64,000 nucleotides of DNA, taken from NCBI GenBank assembly GCA_037176725.1, contig JAZBRS010000075.1:78928001-78992000 (forward strand), written 5' to 3'. The translations under genes were made by a program, and so were the position numbers. This DNA is from Posidonia oceanica. Its lineage: Eukaryota; Streptophyta; Magnoliopsida; Alismatales; Posidoniaceae. A model generated the notes under the pieces. It was given only the letters and a program-made list of their open reading frames with translations, made no database searches and was not told the DNA's origin. Position 1 is the first letter of the stretch. Each line of letters opens with the position of its first letter. Of this stretch, positions 42,963 to 54,602 are shown in pieces.

Positions 42963-43990
42963 TATTATTGCAATAATGGGAAAAAAATATAATTCTTATT
43001 GGAATGAACCTCCAATGTGGTGTTGTTTAGGATCCTAGGCATAAATTAGTCACTTACATGGTAATGATATATGAAATTTTTACTAAAATGAATAAACTTG
43101 ACCAAGTAGACGAATTTAATTCTAAAGTTAAAGACAATTTGTATAAATTGTTTGACGAATATGTTAATGAATTTGGTGGTGGTAGTAGTTTTATGGTTGC
43201 TCTTTACTCTCTTTCTATAATAAGAGAAAATGATGATGATTCTGCAATGTAAAGTAGAATAAAAAATAAAAAAGATAAATATTCTAAATCAATAAATAAT
43301 AATGAATTAGAAACTTATTTAGAATGTGATTTTAGTTTTGACAAAAATATTGAATTAGATGTATTAAATTGGTGGTCTACTAACTCATATAGATATCCTA
43401 TTGTTTCACATATGGCAAAAGATTTACTAATAATTCCGGCATCCACTATGGCATCAAAGTCTGTTTTTTTATAAGTAAAAGAGTATTAAGCAACAGAAGA
43501 TGTAAATTATTAGAGAAATCAATAGAAACTTCGGTTTGTCTAAAAGACTAGTATGATGCTGTGGATCAAATTCAAAATCTGAAGTTCAACAACAAATCAG
43601 GAGAATAAGGTGTTACAACTTCTACAACAAACACAGAAAACTCTTCCCAATGAATTTCTATTAATTTTATAATTATATTTTATTGTAACTTGTAAAACTT
43701 TATCTAAATAATTTTTTTTTGTAATTTCAATTATTAGAAAATTAATAAAATATTTTTATTTAATTTTTAAACTTTATTTATATTTTTTGTAATAATTTAT
43801 AAAATACACAAACAAAAAAAACCAAAAGACTAGGCCCAAACTAGGCCCGACCTGACCCAACCCGGCCCTCTAAGCCCGATTCAGCACGAACCAGAGGGCT
43901 AAGGCTAAGTCGAGGTCCTTCACACAAAAACCCAACCCTACCCTAGTCCACCTCCACACCAGGCCGGCCCAACCTGGCCTCGGCCAACTG

Positions 43991-44913
43991 ACCCTTCGTT
44001 TTTTCGGTCCGGTTAGGACCGAGCCTTTTTTTTATGTCTTCACGAGGATACTGACTTTTCCTATCCCCATTGAGATAATATTTGCTCGACAACTCGCGTC
44101 TAGTTGCCACTCTCTTGGTGATAGCATAGTACTTCACCTCGATAACAACACACTTTTATTATGCATGTCTGGATATCATAGCATACGTCGATTTTGAACT
44201 TCCTTAAATATAGGCACACACAATAGTACATGCATGCATGCATGTTATTAAGGGAGGGATTCGACAAGCTCGAACGTAAGTATGATTTACTGCAATTACA
44301 GTTCATTTTACAAAGTCTTAAAATCCGACATATGTAGTTTTACATACTATTTGTTGTTCGAATTTTACAATGTGACTTTTGTTTACAATCATAATAAAAA
44401 GGAATTTTTGTAAATGATTTCTTAGTCAGGAAAATGCACCATTTTTTCATGCTTTGATCTTTAACTTAGAAAGTCTTGAGTGACTTGAAATTAACCTAGG
44501 ATACTGAATATCTCATCGTTCAAAAGCATTAGTCATGATTTTTCCCTGATGAGCAGATAAGAAAATAACAAGTACACCTCAGATTACAATTCTGAAATCC
44601 AAGTTTCAGAATATCCAATTCTTAAGTATAAAACTGACTTACACAAGAAAACTACCGTTGATTGAAACAGTAAAAACAAATGCATAAATCTTGAGGAATT
44701 ATGCCGTACATAATTCAAATCCGCCTTGCTACTTCACTTTCTCCTTAAGTACACCTTATTTATCTTCTTTTTTTTACGAATAAATATTCATACAATTAAT
44801 TGACCAAGTAGTTATCAACTTCATTCAATATGAAAAAAAAAAGATTTTCTATAATACTATTTGAAAGAAAAATGATACCATGGACAGAGGATATTCTAGT
44901 AAAATAGTTGTTG
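43991..44913. other. Gene-free interval
   Basis: AT-rich DNA with a short (TGCA)n run near 44230. No protein domain or element terminus recognised until the CACTA-like end at 44914. Confidence 0.5.
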
Positions 44914-44959
44914 CACTAGTAGAATATCCTTCAAAGACGACAATTCAAACCATCAGGTT

Positions 44960-45250
44960 AATTAGATATTTTTTATAGTTTCCATCCACAATCAATACTT
45001 ACGTGATAGTTTTAATTGTCAAAAAAATAGTATTGCCCAAAATAGCGTTATTTAATTAATTACTTGACGATTGGCAACGTCAAGTAATTGAATTTTAAAA
45101 TTGGAGAGAAAATCGAAAAAGACTTTTTTGACAGGTGAAACTATAGAAAAATTATACATTTTTTGACAGGTATAACCATCAAGTATAACCGTCAATTTGA
45201 ATATATTTTGACAGTTTAACCTGTCAATTAAATGTTTAAATTTAAAAAAA
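44960..45250. repeat. Sub-terminal inverted motif cluster
   Basis: Repeated palindromic blocks such as TTGACGATTGGCAACGTCAA, TTTTTTGACAGGT and GACAGTTTAACCTGTCAA. They can each fold on themselves. The layout fits CACTA sub-terminal protein-binding motifs. Confidence 0.6.
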
Positions 45251-46181
45251 AATACATGACAAAACTCCTATCTATATAATAAGAAAACATAAGCAATTTG
45301 GACAACAAACCAACTTGAATGTTATCTAGCAATTAAACCATAGATGCTTGTCTTATCATGAGCCAACATGGACACTTGTCTTATCATGGGCCTTTTCTCT
45401 ATTATAGTAGAAGAAATGGATTTGAATAACTACAAGTGATTCTCATAGGCAACTTTGAAAAATACACAAAATGAAATACAATGTGATTCTTATAAACAAC
45501 CAAAAACAAGCACATAATAACATATAAATAGAGAAAATCAGATAAGCTCCTTTCTTATGTGAGCATAATCAATTTGAGTGCATTTTAGCAGCATAAATGT
45601 TTGAAAATAGTCAAAATTGCATCTACATTAAGTGATGTCAAGTGAATCCCATGTACAGTCAAGATCTCTAGCTTTGGTTTGTTAGTTTTGACTTTATGTT
45701 ATTTGAGTTGTTTTCATATGCATCCTCTTTGTAAAGGACTAGCAAATTCACAACAAAAAAACTTCTTACTGATGTTTCTAGAAGAAAGTAAATTTTTATC
45801 GATCAGTCATTTACTGACATTTTTCCATTCTGACTCCACTAATTATAGCTCAAGATAACTTAATCTCACTGAGTGAAATTTTTGTCATGTGAACAAATCA
45901 TTTTTTTAACAGAAAGAGTTCCTTATTTAATTCTCCTACAATAGAATCCTTTTGTAGCCTACAACCATTAATGTTTGTTGTCCAAAGTCCACATTGCTTC
46001 TAATCCTTCCAACTTGAAACAATCACTCCATATGCAATGCTTACTTCATTGTTGGAAAAAAACTACTTCCCAACAACATGTAATCGGAATGATGTTTGTA
46101 GATAAAAAATTAAGCAAAAGATTGAAAATAATGAATTAAACACATCAAAATAAAACAATGATATAGAACAGGAAATAATAC

Positions 46182-46576
46182 CTATCAAATCATTTTGTTC
46201 CAATAGCATCAATTTCATCTATAAATATAATGTAGTGAGATTTCTCCTTCGCAAGCTGAAAAGCATCACAAACAAGTTTCGCTCCATCTCTAATGAGCGT
46301 CAATACAATGCAAAATTATCAAATATTAAACTATAAACAACTCTTTTTTATCATGATATTGTTTCTCAGATGAAGTCAACAAAATCTCACTTGTACAAGT
46401 TGAGGACCTGCAAGTTTTAGAAAAGTAGCATTTGTTTGTGCAACACATGCACAAGCCATTAGTGTTTTCCCAGGTGGCCTATACAAAAGCACTCCTTTGG
46501 GTGGACGAACTCCTAATTTCTGGAACCTATCCATGTGGGTCATGGGCAAGACAATGGCCTCGATGAGTTCTTGGAT
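46182..46576 (-). pseudogene. 26S proteasome ATPase RPT5 (regulatory subunit 6A) fragment
   Basis: Two adjoining exons with the intron between them kept. Exon 46391-46576 reads [32 protein letters not shown], then [20 protein letters not shown]; exon 46182 to about 46301 reads [17 protein letters not shown] and [13 protein letters not shown]. Acceptor GGCAG|ATCC and donor CAA|GTGAG are intact. The family ATPase unfolds substrates at the 19S cap. Here Walker A is destroyed (GPPGTGKT has become RPPGKT, two residues deleted), Walker B FIDEID remains, and the Arg after GTK is a TGA stop. No other exon was found, so it is a captured, dead gene piece. The Athila-like element begins 16 bp upstream of the first exon, in the intron. 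Confidence 0.93.
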
Positions 46577-46591
46577 CTGCCACAAGGAAAA

Positions 46592-47648
46592 TGATGTATA
46601 CTCTTTAATTAACCGCAAGTGCACGGTGTACAAAGTAGCACGTCGGTAAGTACGAATCGATCCTACAGAGAAAAGAGTTTCAAAAACAAAGATTAACTAT
46701 CAATTATTGAAAGGGTTTGGGAGAATTGATGTTTAAAAGCTAAAACTAAACTGTCAGAATACAATCAAATTAATTAAAACCTAGGGTTTTGAATTCATTC
46801 ATATGAAATTAGGAATGCATTATTAAATCTACTCTATCTCTTGTTTTAGATCTCAATAATTTGATTAAATGATTTTTACCCTAACAAGCATAAACTATAT
46901 GCAATGCAACATAGAATATCAAGTAAGGAATAAAAAATACATAAAGCCAAATAAATCAAATGATATATGATAGAACCGAGATTATAGACATAACTCCCTA
47001 GAACTAAAAACTTAGCTACTCATGAAGATGAAATAACACAAGAGAAAGGGAGAAGAAGAAGATGCACCAAATATGATTAAAAGAAAAACTCAATCTTTAT
47101 TGATATAACCTGGAAGTTACACGAGAAGAAGTCCTGGAGTTAGCACAAAAGAAGATGAAAAAGCTTCAACCTGATTACACAAAACCTTCCCCTCCCCCCC
47201 CCCCAATTCAATCCAACATCGGTTTTTTTATAAACTTACAAGTTCATCCGCCACTTCAGAAACAAATCCATTCATATTTACAAATATTCGATACGAATAG
47301 ATAAAAGATACATCGTAATCTCGATTCACGCGGAAGAATCAATCAAAGATATCGAATCCTTGCCATTTGGCGCCTATGAGGCACCAATTTCTCTTGGATA
47401 TCGTCAATTTGAAATCTTGGATTTGTTGGAATTTTATCCCATATCTGTTGAGAACTTGATTTTTGGGATTTGTCTTTCTTGTGTGCCTTCGACGGATTTG
47501 TGCCCAATTTTACTTCTTCTTTGCTTTATTTTCATTAATTTACCTAATTAGCTACCTAGTTCCTACACAAATTGCATAAAATACCCTCTTGAAGCATTAT
47601 TTATAAACATGAATGGGAATAACATATGCATGAATTATGTGATTATCA
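46592..47648 (-). repeat. Athila-like 3' LTR (left)
   Basis: On the minus strand TGATAATCACATAATTC to GTATACATCA. Compared with the right LTR it lacks about 190 bp (the block at about 56590-56780 in the other copy) and has a C homopolymer near 47200. Divergence between the two LTRs is visible throughout, so insertion is not recent. Confidence 0.9.
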
Positions 47649-48945
47649 AATACTCCCATACCTATCTTTTGTTAGTCCTCGAGTAAAACTGACTCTAACC
47701 TAACCTAAGAAAAATAGAAAAATCACTTTCATAGGAATCGTGATTGCACTTAGCACGTGCAACAAGCCTTTAAAATCCTAAGTTGCCTTAGTGAACGAGT
47801 GGTGTCTCGTGAGGGTTTGTAATGGATTTATCTACAAAATCCCAGAAGAAAAGGAATAAGGAATAAAGAAAGTGAAAAATAAAGAAAAGGAAAAATCTAC
47901 AATATTCACAATAATCGACTCAACTAAAGAGATCCAAAGTTCCAAAGTGCCTTAATCCTCCTGTTTAACCTTTATTAAGAACCCTCATCTTGTCATCATA
48001 GAGATTCTATCTTATTTTTCACATCATCTACTTAAAGATTACTCATATATACCTTGTGTTTGTGAAGTAGACCTTAGTGTGGGATTTCAAATCCAATCTT
48101 ACCACTTTAGCAATTTTATTGATTCAGTGAGGTATGTCTTACTTTCTTAGACTTTATTCTTGGTTACCTATTTAGTGAGCTTTAGGTCAGTGAATCCCAA
48201 ACTATATGGTTTTAGGTCACCAGAAGTGAAAACACCTCTGAAGACTTAATCACTCGAGTAGCTAAGGCTACAAAGATAAGACTTTTTTTTCTTTTTTTAT
48301 CCTTTATCATATTTTTACATGAATATCAATGCTTACTAAGGAACGATACCCAGTTACTCAATGATTATTAGATATGATTTTTTTATTTCTCTCTCTTTTT
48401 TTTTTAATTGCTAAGGTATTTCAGGTCTTCCTTTATTCTCCACAACTAAGGACTAAAGTGAAAGTGTAATATAATGTACACATGAGTTTATACATTTTTC
48501 AAATGATGCTATTCTTTCGATTTTGTCTCTACGCTTTGAATCATAAGGTTCCCAATTACTCAGCCTTACCTTTAAACTTCAAACCCAAGGTTACTAATTC
48601 ATTCCTAACTAATTAGACCAATGTGGATAGTTCCTAATTTATTTTTATTTTTATTTTTAGTTTTTTGAATGAAAAATAAAATGAAATAAACTAACCTAAG
48701 GATTTTTTTTAAATAAGAAAATGAAAAGACAGAGTAGACTCCAAATAAAGAAACTGAAAGAGACATAGAGAAGACTCCCCCATACCTAAATCATGCATTA
48801 TCCTCAATGTATGCAATAAATGATATGATCAATGAAATAAAATAAGATTAGAACAATGATACCTAATTCAGGATGAAGTCTTTCTGTTGCTAAGAAAAGA
48901 AAAATTATGTACAGTTTATACATATTTACATGATACGACCACTAC
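47649..48945 (-). other. Untranslated 3' region of the Athila-like element
   Basis: No open frame on the minus strand resembling an envelope-like protein. The end nearest the LTR reads GGTATGGGAGTATT on the minus strand, a plausible polypurine tract. Confidence 0.6.
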
Positions 48946-49890
48946 TTACCCAAGATACTGAGGATCATGGAGAATCATGCCCTCACCTTCTTTTTCCATG
49001 GGTAATTCCAAGAATGGTTTGAGACATTGGCCATTAACTTTGAAAACTTCCCCATTCTTAGGATTTTCAATTTCCACAACTCCATGGGGGTAGATGACTT
49101 TGACCAAATAAGGTCCAGTCCATCTAGACCTTAATTTTCCTGGAAATAGGCGAAGCCTAGAATTGTAAAGGAAAACCTTCTGACCTGGTAAAAATGATTT
49201 CCTTAGAATTCTTTTATTATGAAAGATTTTGGTTTTCTCTTTAGTGATTTTCGAGTTCTCATACGCTTCATTCCTCAATTCTTTAAGTTCAGTTAATTGT
49301 AATTTTCTTTTCTGCCTTGCTGATTCTAAGTCTAGATTCAATTGCTCAATAGCCCAAAATGCCTTATGTTCTAACTCGACAAGTAGATGACAAGCTTTTC
49401 CAAAAACAAGCCTATATGGAGACATGCCAAGGTTGGTCTTAAATGCGGTTTGATAGGCCCACAATGCATCATTCAGTCTCTCAGATCAATCCTTCCTATT
49501 GGGCTTGACAACTTTTTCTAAAATTTGCTTGATTTGTCGGTTAGACACTTCCACTTGACCATTAGTTTGAGGGTGATAGGGAGTGGCTAGCTTGTGAGTG
49601 ATGGAGTATTTTTTCATTAAGGCTTCAAATGAACGGTTGCAAAAATGTGTACCCTTATCACTAATGATGGCTCTTGGCACACCGAACCTAGAAAAAATGT
49701 TGAACTTGAGAAATTCCGTGACAACCATGTTGTCATTGGATTTGGTCGGTATAGCTTCTATCCACTTAGACACATAGTCCACTGCCAAAAGGATATACAA
49801 ATCTCCACAGGAGTTGGGAAATGGAGCTATGAAATCAATCTCCCAAACATCAAAATTTTCCACTTCCAAAATTGGGTGTAAAGGCATCAT
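48946..49890 (-). pseudogene. Integrase region of the Athila-like pol
   Basis: Catalytic core: WEIDFIAPFP (first Asp), FGVPRAIISDKGTHF (second Asp), HPQTNGQVEVSNRQIK (Glu), so the D,D-35-E triad is retained. C-terminal part: [53 protein letters not shown]. An in-frame TGA near 49485 (Trp expected in [12 protein letters not shown]) splits it. The upstream H2C2 zinc-binding part (HYGPNKTVAKVL, CKSCDRC) lies at about 49900-50050, with further stops. Confidence 0.88.
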
Positions 49891-51900
49891 GTTTCTTCGT
49901 AAAATGTTTCCTAATTACTGACACCTATCACAACTCTTGCAAAACTCTAATACATCCTTAAACATAGTGGGCCAATAGAATCCACACTAAAGCACTTTTG
50001 CAACAGTCTTATTGGGCCCATAATGATCTCCACAGGCCTGTTCATGGCAAAAAGATAGCACACTCCTAACCTATTGGTCTGGTATGCATCTCCTAACAAT
50101 TTGGTCAAGACAGTACTTAAAGAGATATGGGTCGTTCCAGTAAAAGAATTTTACTTGGGACATGAATTTATGCTTATCCTATTTGGACCAATCTGTGGGA
50201 GTGATACTAGTTACTAAGTAATTGACTATGTCTGCAAACCAAGATTCACCTGAAATTGCCAATAACTGCTCATCAGGGAAACTATCATTGACTAGAGGTT
50301 CTTTAGATAGTTCAAGATTCAAACGGGACAAATGATCAGCTACTACATTCTCACAACCTTTCTTATCCCTAATCTCAAGATTAAATTCCTGAAGTAGAAG
50401 GATCCACCTAATTAATCGAGATTTGGCATCCTTTTTGGCTAATAGGTGTTTCAGGGTTGCATAGTCAGTGTAGATGATGATGTGAGCTCATATCAAGTAA
50501 GATCTAAACTTCTCTAAGGCAAAAATGATGGCTAAAAATTCTTTCTCAGTGGTTGAATAATTTAGCTGTGCATCATTCAATGTCGTACTTGCATAGTAAA
50601 TCACATGTTGTAACCTGTCTATCCTTTGTCCTAGAACAACACCGATCGCATAATCTAGTGTATCACACATGAGCTCAAATGGTTGGGTCCAGTTAGGAGG
50701 ATTGATGATAGGAGCCGAAGTCAACTCCTTCTTAAGAAGTGCAAAAGCCTTAAGGCATTCAAGAGTGAATTCAAAAGGAACATCCTTGGACAGTAAATTG
50801 GTTAAGGATCTAACAACCTTACTGAAATCCTTAATAAATCTCCTATAAAATCCTACATGTCCTAGGAAAGCCCTAATGTCCATTACTGTTGTTGGTGGAG
50901 GAAGATTGGCAAAGAGGTCCACTTTGGCCTGATCCAGCTGTATGCCTCTTTTTGAGATAACATGGCCCAGAACAACGCCTTGTTGAACCATGAATTGACA
51001 TTTTTTCCAATTGAGTGCCAAGTTCTTTTCTCTACATCTTTTTAAAACCAACTCAAGATGATGTAGGCATTCAGAAAATGTGGAATAAAAAATGGAGAAC
51101 TCATCCATGAAAATTTCCAAAAATCTTTCCACCATATCAGAGAAGATGCTTACCATGCATCTTTGAAAAATGGCTGGGGCATTGCATAACCCAAAAGGCA
51201 TGCGACAATAAGCAAAGGTCCCGAAAGGACAAGTAAATGTGGTCTTCTCTTGGTCCTCAGGAGCTATGGGAAATTGGTTGTAGCCGGAATATTCATCAAT
51301 GAAACAATAATACTCATGTCCGGCTAACCGTTCTAGCATTTGGTCAATGAATGGCAAAGGAAAGTAGTCTTTCCTAGTTGCCACATTAAGTTTCCTATAA
51401 TCAATGCATACTCACCAACCAGTTTGTATATGTGGGTGGGGGACAAGCTCATTATTGTTATTTTCAATCACGGTAATTTCAGATTTCTTTGGAACTACCT
51501 GCACAGGACTAACCCATGAGCTATTAGAAATGGGATATATTATTCCATTGTTAAGACACTTCAGTATGTCTTTTCTAACAACTTCCTTCATGACCGGGTT
51601 TATCCGTCTTTGTGGGTCTCTAGTAGGTTGGGCCTCATCTATCAAGTGAATCCTATGTTGAACAATTGTTGGGCTTATTCCCTTGATGTCAGTCATGACC
51701 CAACCTATGGCTTCCTTATTTTCCCTAAGGACGGTCAACAACTCTTCTTCTTGCTGCCAAGACAAGTTGGTTGCAACGATGACAGGAAGGGTCTGGTCTT
51801 TTCCTAGGTAAGCATATTTGAGGTTTTCCGGAAGAGGTTTGAGCTCCAATGTAGGTGGTTCCTCAATGGATGGCTTAGGAATTGGTCTGGGCTCAATCAT
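49891..51900 (-). pseudogene. Reverse transcriptase and RNase H of the Athila-like pol
   Basis: N-terminal lead PPTLELKPLPENLKYAYLG at about 51830-51860. The fingers and palm follow: KDYFPLPFIDQMLERLAGHE, FTCPFGTFAYCRMPFGLCNA. The active-site box reads FMDE instead of F/YxDD, so the second catalytic Asp is lost; the earlier DxxSGY Asp is kept as DEYSGY. A TGA at about 51411 stands where Arg is expected in GW-R-VCIDYRKLN. RNase H-like sequence (YASTTLNDAQLNYSTTEKE, then [20 protein letters not shown]) continues beyond a stop near 50485. The whole is inactive. Confidence 0.9.
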
Positions 51901-52177
51901 GATAGGCTCAGGAGGAGATTTGTATCATTAGTTTCATCCATAACCATCAATTCTTCTTCAAATATTTTTTCAAATTCTTGATCGAAATACCCTAGGTCAA
52001 AATCAACTTCCTCCTATGAGAAATTTTCAATCATATTGACCTCAAATACTTCATCTGGTCCTGACTTGACTTTTTCTCAAAATTAAAGATGTTCAATGAA
52101 ATGGTTAGATCTCCATAATTTAATCTCATTGAACCATTTCGACAATTGATCAACGCATTAGACGTAGTCAAGAATGG

Positions 52178-52462
52178 TTAACCTAGGATAACTGGAATCT
52201 GGCCCTTAAGGTTGGTCAAGGGTTGAATCTCTAAGATTACAAAATCCACAGGATAAACAAAGTCTCTCACCATGATCAAAACATCCTCAACAATCCCCTT
52301 TGGTGTTCTAAATGATCTATCAACCAACTGCACAATCACTCTTGTTGGCTTCATCTCTCCTAACCCTAATTGTTCATATACAGAATATGGCAATACATTG
52401 ATCCCTGCTCCTAAATCAAGGAAGGCTCTGTCAAATTTTGTGTTACCTATGACACATGACAA
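52178..52462 (-). pseudogene. Aspartic protease of the Athila-like element
   Basis: The active-site triad appears as FLDLGAGINVLPYSVYEQLG, where DLGAS would be the usual form. ILEIQPLTN..QIPVILG follows, as in the family. The enzyme would cut gag-pol. Stops on both sides separate it from gag and reverse transcriptase. Confidence 0.85.
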
Positions 52463-52498
52463 TGTGGGACTCCCTAGATCCTTATATTTCCTAGGTAG

Positions 52499-53420
52499 CT
52501 AATCTGTTAAAATAGAGCTGACGTTGGCTGCTAGGAAAGTTTTCTTAGGCACCTTCGTGGGTCTTTTTCTAGTGCATAAGTCCTTAAGGTATTTTGCATA
52601 AGTAGGGACTTGTTGAATTGCATCTAGAAGGGGAATATTCACCTTGACTTGTCTAAAAATTTCTAAAATTTTTTTCCATTTAGGCAGATTCCTTTTTATT
52701 TTTGAGCCTATTAGGAAATGGAGCAATAGGTTTTTGGATAGACTCAATAGGTGGTTCATAGGAAGGCCCAGGGCAGTTGCTGCGCTCTTCAGAATCCTTA
52801 GGCTCCTCATACTGACCTGAGTGGACAGGTGAATTTGAGTCAGAAGATGAGTTCTTCTGAGTCTGAATGGCATGATCAGGCATGATGATATGATTATCAA
52901 CTTGTTTCCCAGATCTCAATGATATGACAGCATTGATCTAGTTAACCTGATCATCTTGGACCACATGAACTTGTTGTGGATTAGGATTCTGACTCTAACC
53001 TCTGGGATTTGGTACAGGTTGACTAGGGAAGGTTCCTTTCTCCCCCCTCCTACCTACGTGGCTAGCTGACTTAATTGCATTTCGATTCGAGATATAGCTT
53101 GCTTATTTGCAACTATGTTGGTGATTGTTTGAGAATTGGCATTGAGAAGGGCCTCCACGCCTTTCTCCAGGGTGTTCATTCTCCTCTTAGTGTAATTAAA
53201 TCCTGGAGGTGCGTTGAGTTGTGACCCTGCATTAATGTTTTGCTGGACGGGTTGATTGGGCCTAAAATGATTTGAGTGTTATTGTTGGCCTTGGGAGAAA
53301 GCAAAATTGATGCTTCCGTGATGAGGTTGCTGATTCCAAGAAAAATTAGGATGATTCTTCCATCTTGAATTGTATGTTAGGGCATATGAGTCATTTCGAG
53401 GCCTAACAAAGGTTGCATTT
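52499..53420 (-). pseudogene. gag-protease linker of the Athila-like element
   Basis: Contains LRSGKQVDNH-like and LFKQ..IPLLDAIQQVPTYAKY LKDLCTRKR-type blocks in two frames, typical of the region between zinc knuckle and protease in Athila elements. Frames change and stops occur near 52500, 52930 and 53000. Confidence 0.7.
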
Positions 53421-54549
53421 AATTATTCAAGCCCAAAATTGGATTGACCCATGAATGAAGGACATTCTTCCATCACATGACCCACCATGTGACAACCTTT
53501 ACACCGAGGAACCTGGTTGGACACTTAGTTCACCTGGACATTCTCCTTCATCTCTAGAGCTTCTAACCTACGAGCTAGTGTGTTGTATTTGGCTTCAGTG
53601 GCTATAGAAGACTCTATTAAGTGAATACTGCCTTTAGAGGGTGTGGGTTTATCAATTAATTGATCATTTGTACTCTCCCACTATATTGTTTTCTCAACTA
53701 ATTTCTCTAATAATTCCCATGCTTCAGCCTTGTTTTTCTTCATGAATGCTCCTTGACACATAGACTCAAACATAGTCCTAGTTGAAATGTCTAAACCCTC
53801 ATAAATTATTTGACATAGTCTCTACTTTTCTTTATCATGGTACAGACACTTGGCTAAGAGATCCTTAAATCTATCAAGATACTTCTAGAAAGACTCACCA
53901 ATTTGTTGTTTAGATGAATTAATTTCATTTCTAAATTTAATGGTCTTGTGAATAGGATAGTATTTTTTAAGGAATACAGTGCAAAATTGGGCCCAAGTGG
54001 TGATTGAATTAATTGGTAGACTATAAAGCCACTTTTTAGCATTATCTTTTAATGCAAAAAGAACGAATCTTAAATGGACTGTATCATTAGATAATTGCTG
54101 CAACTTCATCATACTACACACCTCCTCAAATTCAGTGATGAACCAGTAAGCATCTTTAGATTCTAGACCTGTGAACCTAGGCAACTGGCTAATATAACAT
54201 TATCTTTTAATGCAAAAGGAACGAATCTTAAACGGACTGCATCATCAGACAATTGCTGCAACTTCATCATACTATACACCTCCTCAAATTCATTGATGAA
54301 CCAGTAAGCATATTCAGATTCTAGGCCTGTGAACCTAGGCAACTGACTAATATAGCTAGATTTGAGTTCAAAATTGTTGCCACTGGCATGTGAGAGTCTA
54401 ATACAAGATGGTCGTGCAGTTCTTACTAGGTAACATCTGACTTCTAAGACTAGAGGTGGATTGTGTACTTCATCAACCATTTTAAATTCTTTGGGTTCAA
54501 CACGGAATAGACGATGTGTTGAATCACGAACCCACACGTGCATGCACAA
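53421..54549 (-). pseudogene. gag of the Athila-like element, with internal duplication
   Basis: Capsid-type gag: PRFTGLESKDAYWFITEFEE, RFVLFALKDNAKKWLYSLP, TTWAQFCTVFLKKYYPIHKT. The zinc knuckle is CKGCHMVGHVMEEC (C-X2-C-X4-H-X4-C) at about 53463-53505. A block of about 155 bp is present twice in tandem (54028-54184 and 54197-54355), giving PRFTGLES..WFI.EFEEV.SMMKLQQLS twice. The duplication and stops (for example after IGESF at 53885) break the frame. Confidence 0.88.
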
Positions 54550-54552
54550 GTG

Positions 54553-54602
54553 AGACTCTCTTCTTCTTCTTCTTCTTCTTCTTCTTCTTCTTCTTCTTCT
54601 TT
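54553..54602 (+). repeat. (CTT)n microsatellite upstream of gag
   Basis: Uninterrupted CTT run of about 48 bp; it reads (GAA)n in the direction of the retrotransposon transcript and lies just before the gag start. Confidence 0.95.

Larger units (their letters stand above)
39968..43650 (+). pseudogene. hAT transposase with BED-type finger, heavily broken
   Basis: The N-terminus (39968-40180) matches the BED-finger region of plant hAT proteins (CWKDLTLNPIDDETYYYNYY-G-KELSCK). The expected Cys pair is partly lost: tyrosines stand where C-x2-C would be. The central part is seen in pieces: KFIIQDKQPFIFY, YVNPQFKSHSRNTTK, GNVIANVIEKISREF, HYRCSCHILNLIVQE, SSILYIQTSPKRFQEFKQLF. The C-terminal dimerisation region lies at 43330-43450 (ELDVLNWWSTNSYRYPIVSH, MAKDLLIIPASTMASKSVF). 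Frameshifts, stops and two insertions make it non-functional. Confidence 0.8.
39430..43990 (+). mobile_element. Decayed hAT transposon with two later insertions
   Basis: GC-rich sub-terminal regions with GGGCC/GGCCC blocks (39440-39600 and 43830-43990; GTCGGGTTGGTC on the left, GACCCAACCCGG on the right in inverse orientation) enclose a broken hAT transposase. The exact terminal bases and target duplication were not resolved. A small TIR element (41044-41626) and a solo LTR (41834-42962) interrupt it. Confidence 0.65.
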
